Below, piece by piece: positions 1-6,900 of a stretch of DNA of 10,798 bases. This stretch comes from an uncultured Myxococcales bacterium (GTDB taxonomy: Bacteria > Myxococcota_A > UBA9042). Numbering within the stretch: the stretch's first letter is position 1; the number at the start of each line of letters is the position of its first letter. The translations under genes were made by a program, and so were the position numbers. A model generated the notes under the pieces. That model had not been told where the DNA came from. It saw only the letters and a program-made list of their open reading frames with translations, and searched no databases. Location: positions 1 to 10,798 of the forward strand of contig CAIXAA010000970.1 of the NCBI GenBank assembly GCA_903917305.1. The letters are read 5' to 3'.

Positions 1-1
1 C

Positions 2-2614
2 TTTGTCCTGCAAAACGGAACGTGGGTGCAGCAGGCCTACCTCAAGGCGTCGAACACCGAAGCGGGCGACGCGTTCGGCAGCGCGGTGGCCATCTCGGGC
101 GACACGATCGTCATCGGCGCACCCGGCGAAGACAACAAGGCGGGCGGCATCGGCGGCAACCAGACCAACAACTCCGCGACGGACAGCGGCGCCGCCTACG
201 TGTTCGTCCGCTCGGGCGGCGTGTGGACCCAGCAGGCGTACGTCAAGGCCAGCAATCCGGACGCGGCCGACCACTTCGGCACCGCGCTGTCGATGGCCAG
301 CGACAGCATCGTCGTGGGCGCACCCGGCGAGGACGGCAACGGCACGAGCGCGCAGGACAACTCCAAGATCGATGCAGGCGCTGCGTACGTCTTTGCGCGC
401 AGCGGCGGCGTCTGGAGTCAGCAGGCGTACTTGAAGGCCGCGTCGCCCGATGCGGCGGACCTCTACGGCCAATCCGTCGACATCGCAGGCGACGCGTTGG
501 TGGTGGGAGCACCGGGCGAGTCCAGCGGCGCAGCGGGCGTCGGCGGCGATCAGACCGACAACTCGCAACCGAATGCCGGCGCGGCGTATCAGTACGTGCG
601 GCAATCCGGAAACTGGACGCTCAGTGCCTACTTGAAGGCGTCCAACCCCGACGCCGACGACGCGTTCGGCTCGGCCGTGGCCATCGACGGCAGCACGGTC
701 GCGAGCGGCGCACCGACCGAGCGCAGCAATGCCGTCGGCATCAATGGCAACCAGCTCGACAACAGCCTGCCTGGCACTGGCGCCACCTACGTGTTCAGCG
801 GCGACACGTGCTTCTTCGGCCAGGCCAGCGAGTGCGACGACGCCAACCCTTGCACGACGGACAGTTGCCTGACGAGCCAGTTCTGCTCGCACACCGCGCT
901 GGCCACGGGCACGACGTGCGGCGTGGTCGGCACCTGCCAGTCGCAAGCCTGCAACTGCCCGACGGGTTGGGTGCTGATCGACAACGTCTGCCGGCCGGAG
1001 CTCACGGGCCTGACGACCAGCGTGGGAACCCCCTCGCCGGCCTTCGTCAGCGGCCACCATGCCTACAGCTTGACCACGGTGTTCAATCCGTCGCCGACAT
1101 CCACCACGATCACCGCCACCACGGCAGCCGTCGGCGTCAGCCTCTCCGTCTCGGTCGGCGGCGGCGCCAGCGTGGCCTTGCAGAACGGCGTGGCCTCGCC
1201 GGCCCTGCCCCTCAGCTATGGCTCGAACATGGTGACGGTCACCGCGTCCGCTTCGGGTGTGAGCTCCAGCTACGATGTTCGCATCGACCGTTCGATTGCC
1301 GCGCAGGACGCCTACATCAAGACCTACTATCCAGCCGCGAACGACTTCTTCGGCCTGGCGGTGGCACTCGACAACGACACGCTCGCCGTCGGCCTGCCGC
1401 AGCTCTACGGCGGGAACGGCGCGGTCTGGGTCTACCTGCGCCAGCCGGCCGGCGGCTGGCAATTGCAGGCCACGCTGAGCGCGCCGAGCGGCGATTCCGG
1501 CGACTACTTCGGTTACGCGGTCGCGGTCTCGGGAGACACGGTCGTGGTCGGCGCGCAAAACGAGGACAGTTGCGCCACCGGCATCGGCGGCAACGCGGCC
1601 GACAACTCCTGCGCGAACGCCGGCGCGGCCTACGTGTTCGTGCGCAGCGGCACGAGCTGGAGCTTCCAGGCGTACCTCAAGGCGTCCAACACGGCGGCCA
1701 GCCAGTTGTTCGGCAGCGCGGTCACCGTTTCCGGCGACACGGCCGTCATCGCCGCATCGGACGAGAGCGGGGTCGCGAGCTACTCCGGCTCCGCCTACGT
1801 CTTCACACGCAGCGGCACGACGTGGACGCAGCAGGCCTACCTCAAGGCGTCCAACGCCGGCCAATACGACCGCTTCGGCAAGTCCATCGCCATCTCCGGC
1901 AACACGATCGTCGTTGGCGCCTACGGCGAAGGCAGCGCCGCCACCGGCGTGAACGGCGACCAGACCGACAACAGCAAGAACCAGTCGGGCGCGGCCTACG
2001 TCTTCTTGCGCAGCGGCACGGCGTGGAGTCAGCAGGCGTACTTGAAGGCCTCCAACACGGATACCAGCGACAGTTTCGGCTGGTCCGTCGCCATCTCGGC
2101 CGACACGGTGGTCGTCGGTGCGCTCGGCGAAGCCAGCAACGCCACCGGCGTGAACGGCAACCAGGCCGACAACAGCAAGTACTCGGCCGGCGCCGCCTAC
2201 GTGTTTACCCGCAGCGGCACGACGTGGAGCCAGCAGGCGTACTTGAAGGCCTCCAACACCGACAGCAACGACGGTTTCGCGCGCGTGGCCATCTCCGGCG
2301 ACCGCATCATCGTCGGCGCAGCCGGCGAGGGCAGCCGCGCCACCGGCGTCAACGGCGACCAGACCGACAACAAGGCCTACAGCGCCGGCGCCGCCTATGT
2401 GTTTGCGCGCAGCGGCACGACTTGGACGCAGACGGCGTACCTCAAGGCATCGAACGCCGAGATCCAGGACAACTTCGGGATCGCGTGCACGATTTCGGGC
2501 TACCGCGCGGTGTGCGGCGCCTACGAGGAGTCGAGCGCCACGGGCGGCGATCCGACCGACAACTCCGCGAGCGGCGCCGGCGCCGCCTACGCGTTCAGCC
2601 TCGCCGGACCGTGA
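2..2614 (+). CDS. FG-GAP repeat beta-propeller surface protein, 5' end off the window
   Basis: The frame is already open at base 2 and reads in with the end of a blade, so the start lies to the left; 870 residues are visible, ending at TGA 2612-2614. The valine codon at 26 is internal to a blade, not a start. Order of parts: residues 1-269, the end of one blade plus four FG-GAP units of the type 'FGSAVAISGDTIVIGAPGED'; residues 270-333, a segment with ten cysteines and a 'DDANPCTTDSC' motif; residues 334-430, matching the cadherin-like beta-sandwich pattern (LTGL...G..SPAF....AY); residues 431-870, seven more FG-GAP units. Such repeats form integrin-alpha-like beta-propellers in secreted or surface proteins, often in adhesion. 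The usual DxDGxxD calcium loops are absent; most units instead carry an 'ATGVNGDQTDNS'-type loop. No membrane anchor or sorting signal is visible at the C terminus. The substrate or partner is unknown. The family is certain; the adhesive role is inferred. Confidence 0.93.
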   Translation, partial: FVLQNGTWVQQAYLKASNTEAGDAFGSAVAISGDTIVIGAPGEDNKAGGIGGNQTNNSATDSGAAYVFVRSGGVWTQQAYVKASNPDAADHFGTALSMASDSIVVGAPGEDGNGTSAQDNSKIDAGAAYVFARSGGVWSQQAYLKAASPDAADLYGQSVDIAGDALVVGAPGESSGAAGVGGDQTDNSQPNAGAAYQYVRQSGNWTLSAYLKASNPDADDAFGSAVAIDGSTVASGAPTERSNAVGINGNQLDNSLPGTGATYVFSGDTCFFGQASECDDANPCTTDSCLTSQFCSHTALATGTTCGVVGTCQSQACNCPTGWVLIDNVCRPELTGLTTSVGTPSPAFVSGHHAYSLTTVFNPSPTSTTITATTAAVGVSLSVSVGGGASVALQNGVASPALPLSYGSNMVTVTASASGVSSSYDVRIDRSIAAQDAYIKTYYPAANDFFGLAVALDNDTLAVGLPQLYGGNGAVWVYLRQPAGGWQLQATLSAPSGDSGDYFGYAVAVSGDTVVVGAQNEDSCATGIGGNAADNSCANAGAAYVFVRSGTSWSFQAYLKASNTAASQLFGSAVTVSGDTAVIAASDESGVASYSGSAYVFTRSGTTWTQQAYLKASNAGQYDRFGKSIAISGNTIVVGAYGEGSAATGVNGDQTDNSKNQSGAAYVFLRSGTAWSQQAYLKASNTDTSDSFGWSVAISADTVVVGALGEASNATGVNGNQADNSKYSAGAAYVFTRSGTTWSQQAYLKASNTDSNDGFARVAISGDRIIVGAAGEGSRATGVNGDQTDNKAYSAGAAYVFARSGTTWTQTAYLKASNAEIQDNFGIACTISGYRAVCGAYEESSATGGDPTDNSASGAGAAYAFSLAGP
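29..808 (+). repeat. Tandem FG-GAP blade repeats, first block
   Basis: Four units begin at 29, 230, 419 and 620, each opening with a CAGCAGGC(G/C)TAC-like stretch that encodes QQAY (LSAY in the fourth). The spacings are 201, 189 and 201 bp, so the basic unit is 67 codons; the 189-bp unit is shorter by four codons in its loop. Residues just before 29 are the end of a further blade, so the block continues to the left of the window. Similarity between units is clear in both protein and DNA. Confidence 0.9.
1304..2611 (+). repeat. Tandem FG-GAP blade repeats, second block of seven units
   Basis: Seven units start at about 1304, 1463, 1664, 1829, 2030, 2231 and 2429, with lengths 159, 201, 165, 201, 201, 198 and about 183 bp. 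The two short units (159 and 165) lack the 'ATGVNGDQTDNS' loop. The 198-bp unit lacks one codon in its FG-GAP strand. Units at 2030 and 2231 are nearly identical over their first 30 bases, suggesting recent duplication or gene conversion. Seven units fit one closed seven-bladed propeller. Confidence 0.88.
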
Positions 2615-2629
2615 AAGTGTGTCTGCCGC

Positions 2630-3676
2630 CTATGGATTTGGCGTTCCGGCAGCCCGCGTGCTGACGCCTGCGCCCCACCACGCTACGCCGGACGGCACCT
2701 GGATGCCAGCGACGACCTTGGCCTTTCCCGTCGTGACGTCGAGCGTGTAGACGTTGCCGTCGGCGGAGAAGCCGTAGAACACGCCACTCCACCAGGCGAG
2801 GCCGTACAGCTCGTAGACGCCAGTTTCGCCAATGACTTTGAGGACTTTGCCCGTCTTGGGATCGACCTGCACCAAAGAGTCGGAGTTGCCGTTGCCGGTC
2901 ACGGTCGCGTACGTGCCGATGCCTTCGACGGAAAACGCGTCGCCGCTCGACGCCCAGCCGCCGCCGTACTCGCCGAGGTAGACGATCTTGGCGGTCTTGC
3001 CGGTGACGATGATCTGGTTCCAGCCGCCGCCGGTGGAGATGCCGATCAAGCTCTCCGCATTGAGGTCGACAACACCCTTGGCGACAAACGTCAGACCGTT
3101 GAAGGAGTTGGGCAGCGAGGACAGCCACACGCAGCTCGCCTTGTTCACGCTGCACTCGAAGACGTCGTCGAACGTGACGGCGAACAGCTTGCCGGTGGAG
3201 TCCAGCGCGATGTCCGTGACCGAACCGGGATTCTGGTCGAAGGTGAAGTAGCCGACCTTCACGAAGGCTTTGGCTGTCAAATCAAGGCGATAGAGCGTGT
3301 CGCTGGTGTGCGCGTAGAGGTTGCCAACCGGACCTGTCGGCACGGCGACGACATCGGGCGCGGCGACATCGGCCACATCCTGAATCGGGTCCAGGAGTTC
3401 ACCCCAGTCGGCATCGGAACTTCCGGAGGCAACGTCCGGCGTTGCCGGCGTGTCGCTCACCGCCGTGTCCGCGACCACCGCATCCGTCGCCGCCGCGTCG
3501 GCGGGCGCGATGTCCGCGGCGGCTGCGTCCGCGCTATCGGGCGCCTTGGCGTCATAGTTGAGGCTCGGCACATCGCTGGTCGCATCTGCCGGCGCCGCGC
3601 CGATGCCGCTCACGGGCGTGGAGCAAGCGGCCAACATGCCGAAGAGGACGAGAACACCTGCAAACCGCACCGTCAT
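2630..3676 (-). CDS. Putative lipoprotein with acidic Ala/Asp linker and beta-propeller-like domain
   Basis: 348 residues from ATG at 3676, preceded on the minus strand by AGGGG (3683-3687), a good ribosome binding site. Residues 1-18 are a lipoprotein signal with lipobox L-A-A-C, so Cys18 is the predicted lipidated residue; Ser at +2 would predict outer-membrane sorting under the E. coli rule. Residues about 30-112 are a low-complexity linker with about 15 Asp and many Ala, Pro and Val. Residues about 118-338 contain repeated strands such as 'LYRLDLTAKAF', 'VTDIALDSTGKLFAV', 'LVQVDPKTGKVL' and 'VYTLDVTTGKAKVV', the pattern of WD40/NHL-like propellers that bind partners rather than catalyse. 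Cys175 and Cys182 could form a disulfide. The gene ends 15 bp from the convergent FG-GAP gene and is divergent from the polysaccharide synthase gene, with which it may share a control region. No named family was recognised. It is probably a surface or periplasmic binding protein; the function is unknown. Confidence 0.88.
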   Translation of the reverse strand: MTVRFAGVLVLFGMLAACSTPVSGIGAAPADATSDVPSLNYDAKAPDSADAAAADIAPADAAATDAVVADTAVSDTPATPDVASGSSDADWGELLDPIQDVADVAAPDVVAVPTGPVGNLYAHTSDTLYRLDLTAKAFVKVGYFTFDQNPGSVTDIALDSTGKLFAVTFDDVFECSVNKASCVWLSSLPNSFNGLTFVAKGVVDLNAESLIGISTGGGWNQIIVTGKTAKIVYLGEYGGGWASSGDAFSVEGIGTYATVTGNGNSDSLVQVDPKTGKVLKVIGETGVYELYGLAWWSGVFYGFSADGNVYTLDVTTGKAKVVAGIQVPSGVAWWGAGVSTRAAGTPNP

Positions 3677-3714
3677 GACACACCCCTGGATTCCGGCACC
3701 TCGTGCCGCCGCGT

Positions 3715-3743
3715 AGCATGACCTTGCGACGCCAACGCTTCAA
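3715..3743 (-). promoter_or_regulatory. Possible promoter for the lipoprotein gene
   Basis: On the minus strand TTGAAG (3743-3738) is followed after 17 bases by CATGCT (3720-3715). The -35 fits the sigma-70 consensus at four of six positions, but the -10 is poor. A start near 3708 would give a leader of about 30 bases. The palindrome at 3754-3783 would lie just upstream of this -35. Weak call, from position and partial consensus only. Confidence 0.22.
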
Positions 3744-3753
3744 GCGCATTAGG

Positions 3754-3783
3754 GGATCAGCAAGAACATGTTCTTGCGGATCC
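3754..3783. promoter_or_regulatory. 30-bp near-perfect palindrome, candidate operator
   Basis: The core GCAAGAACATGTTCTTGC at 3760-3777 is its own reverse complement over 18 bp. It is flanked by GGATC on the left (3754-3758) and GATCC on the right (3779-3783), which also pair; the only mismatch is A3759 against G3778. The core is markedly AT-rich for this DNA. It lies in the divergent region, about 78 bp before the lipoprotein start and about 158 bp before the synthase start. No T-run follows on either strand, so it does not look like a terminator. A site for a dimeric regulator is the best reading. No specific regulator is recognised: GAAC-N2-GTTC differs from the GAAC-N4-GTTC LexA/DinR spacing. 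Confidence 0.6.
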
Positions 3784-3850
3784 GTTTCCCCGTTCGCTGG
3801 GTCGCGAAGCGCGCCGATGCGTACGCGCCGGCTCCACTCAAGGTCGTTTC

Positions 3851-3859
3851 TGCTATTCT
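3851..3859 (+). promoter_or_regulatory. Possible extended -10 promoter for the synthase gene
   Basis: TGCTATTCT reads as an extended -10 element (TG-N-TATTCT). No good -35 is seen 17 bases upstream. It lies in the only AT-richer stretch before the gene, and a start near 3866 would give a leader of about 75 bases containing a C7 run at 3874-3880. A guess from partial consensus. Confidence 0.3.
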
Positions 3860-3930
3860 TGCGCGCCCGCCCGCCCCCCCGGCGCGCGGTGTTCGAGGAT
3901 GACGCCTCCCAGGACAGGCGCGAGCGGATC

Positions 3931-3937
3931 GGAGGAG
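3931..3937 (+). promoter_or_regulatory. Ribosome binding site that fixes the GTG start of the synthase
   Basis: GGAGGAG ends four bases before GTG 3942-3944. This strong Shine-Dalgarno match decides for the GTG start. It puts a short charged cytoplasmic tail ahead of the first membrane helix, as expected for this protein type. Confidence 0.8.
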
Positions 3938-3941
3938 CAAC

Positions 3942-6900
3942 GTGACAGGCAAAGACAGTGAAGGCCCCGTCTTCTTCGATCCGCGCGGCCAACGGCAACG
4001 ACACGTCCGCGGAACAACGTGGTTCTTCGCAGGGCTGACGACGGTGCTCGCGGTGGTCGGCGTGGCGAGCGTGCTGATCCACCCGCTGCTGCCGGATCTC
4101 GGGCTGCGCCACCTGCCGGGCATGCCGCACGCCGCGGACGTGCACCCGCTGCCCGCCCCGCCTGCGCCGCCGACCGCCGCCGCCCAGCGCGCGCGCCGCG
4201 CCCAGCTGGAGCTGGCCAAGGTTCGCAAGAAGATCCAAGCGCCTGCCGCCCGTGCGCAGCCGGCGCAGCCGACCACGCCGCCGACACCGCACCCGCTCGC
4301 GATCGGTTTCTACGTCAATTGGGACGATTCGAGCTACGAGTCGCTGCACCGCCACCTCGCGAGCCTGGACGAAGTCGTGCCGGAGTGGCTGCGCCTGCAG
4401 GACGGTCCGCAGCCGCTGGTGCCGGAGATCGAGCCGCGCGCGCTGACGCTGATTCGGCGCGACAAGCCACAAGTCCCGATTCTGCCGATGCTTCACAACT
4501 CCAAGCAGGGCAAGTGGGATCCGATGGCGCTGGTGCACGCGGTCAAGGACGCCAGCCACCGCGCCGCCCTCGTCGAGGCGCTGGTGGCGTTCACGCGGCA
4601 GAACGGCTTCGCGGGCGTGGTGCTCGACTTCGAGGAGGTGCCGGAGGCGAGCCAGGCGAATTTGCTGGCGTTCGTCAATGAACTGCACGCGGCCTTCGCG
4701 GCGCACGGCTGGCTGGTCGAGCAGGCGTTGCCCTTTGACGACGAGGAGTACGACTACGCGGCGTATGGCGCGGCGCTGGATCGCGTGCTGCTCATGGCTT
4801 ACGACGAGCATTGGTCGGCGAGCGAGGCGGGCAGCGTCGCCGGACAGCCATGGTTCGAGCGCATCCTGACGCAGCGCCTGCGGCAGATCCCGCCGCAGAA
4901 AACCATCGTGTGCATCGGCGGTTATGGCTACGACTGGGAGCAGGACGAGGAAGCGGTCGACGTCACCTTCCAGGAAGCCATCCTCACGGCGCGCGACTCC
5001 CAGGCGCCCGTGATCTTCGATCCGGCGTCGCGCAATCCGCACTTCGACTATGCCGATGACGCGGGAAACCCGCATTCCGTCTGGTTTCTGGACGCTGTGA
5101 CGGCGCAGAACGAGATGCGCGCCGCGGCCAGCCAGGGCGTGCTGGGCTTTGCCCTCTGGCGCCTGGGCTCCGAGGATCCATCGCTGTGGACCTTCTTCGG
5201 CGCGCCGCTGGCCAGTTGGAACGCGCAGGCCCTCAAGGCGATCACGTTCGGCTACGGCGTCGACTTCGAGGGCACGGGCGAGATCCTGGAAGTCGTGGCG
5301 CAACCGCAGGAGGGCGCGCGTGAATTGTCCCAGGACGCGACGAGCATCACCGACGAGCGCTTTGCCGCCATGCCCTCGTCCTATGTCATCCGCCGCACCG
5401 GCGACGATCCCGGCAAGGTCGCGCTGACGTTCGATGACGGACCGGACAAGCAGTGGACGCCGCAAATCCTCGATGTGCTCAAACGCGAAGGCGTTCCGGC
5501 CACGTTCTTCGTCATCGGCGAGAACGCGCTGGCGGAGCCCGATCTGGTGCGGCGCATCGTGGCGGAGGGGCACGACATCGGCAACCACACGTTCACGCAC
5601 CCGAATCTCGCGGAGGTGCCAGGGCTGCTGGCCGATGTGGAGCTCAACGCCGCCCAGCGCCTGATCGAGTCGCTGACCGGCCGTTCGATGCGCCTGTTCC
5701 GCGCACCGTATTTCGGCGACGCGGAGCCGACCATCCCCGCGGAAGTCGAGCCGATTGTCCGTGCCCGCAAGCTGGGTTACCTGGCAGTCGGCCTGCGCGT
5801 CGATGGCCAGGACTGGGCGCGGCCGGGCGTGGACGCCATCGTGCGCAACGTCGTCGAGGGCATCGAGGACGACGATCCGGAGACGCGCGGCCAGGTGGTG
5901 CTGCTGCACGACAGCGGCGGCGATCGCGCGCAGACCGTCGCCGCCCTGCCGCAGATCATCCACCAGCTCAAGGCCAAGCATTTCCAGTTCGTGACCGTCG
6001 CGCAGCTTGGCCACATGACCCACGACGAGGCGATGCCGCCCGTGCCGCCGGGCAGCTTCGTGGACAAGGCCGATGCGGTCTCGGTCTATGCCCTGTCGCT
6101 GGGATCCTTCGGACTTCACTGGCTGTTTCTCGCCGGCATCGTGCTCGGCGTGCTGCGGCTGGTGTTCGTCGGCACGCTCGCGCTGGTGCAATGGCGGCGC
6201 TCGCGGCGGACGGGTGCGGAGCTGGACAAGGAGGAGCCGTTCCTGGTCTCGGTCCTGGTGCCCGCCTTCAACGAGGAAGCGGTGATCGCCAAGACGATCG
6301 AGAGCTTGCTGGCCTCCGACTACCAGCGGCTGGAGATCCTCGTCATCGACGACGGCTCCCCCGATCGCACCAGCGAGGTGGTGCGCGAGCGCTTCGCGGA
6401 CAACCCGCGCGTCCGGCTTTTCCGCAAGGAAAACGGCGGCAAGGCGATGGCGCTCAACTACGGCATGCGCCAGGCGCAAGGCGAGGTGGTGGTGGGGATG
6501 GATGCCGACACCGTCTTCGCGCCGAACACCGTCGGCTTGCTGGCGCGCGCGCTGCGCCACCCGAAGATCGGCGCCGTCGCGGGCAATGCGAAGGTGGGAA
6601 ACCGCATCAATCTCGTCACTTCCTGGCAGGCGCTGGAGTACATCACGGCGCAGAACCTCGACCGGCGCGCCTTTGCGCTGCTGGGCTGCATCACGGTCGT
6701 CCCCGGCGCGGTGGGCGCGTGGCGGCGCGACGTGGTCGAGAAGCTCGGCGGGTTCTCGCACGACACGCTGGCGGAAGACCAGGATTTGACGCTGGAAGTG
6801 CTGCGCGCCGGCTACAAGGTGGCCTACGAGGAGGACGCCATCGCCCGCACCGAGGCGCCGGACACGCTGGGCGGCCTGGCAAAGCAGCGTTTCCGCTGGT

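Noticed and set aside
22..2664. An 880-codon plus-strand open frame overlapping the FG-GAP gene
   Set aside because: It is very Arg-rich and simply the shifted reading of the tandem repeats; the frame from base 2 gives clean FG-GAP blades.
3736..3746. CGCTT-C-AAGCG inverted repeat beside the palindrome
   Set aside because: Five-bp arms are common by chance in this DNA, and it overlaps the weak -35 only incidentally.
3761..3776. LexA/DinR box reading of the palindrome
   Set aside because: The half-sites GAAC and GTTC are separated by two bases rather than the four of the known box, and neither neighbour is an SOS gene.
3703..3945. Small 80-codon plus-strand frame whose stop overlaps the synthase GTG
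   Set aside because: The GTGA overlap looks like coupling, but the start has no ribosome binding site, the product is Arg-rich, and it would run through the palindrome and the possible promoter.
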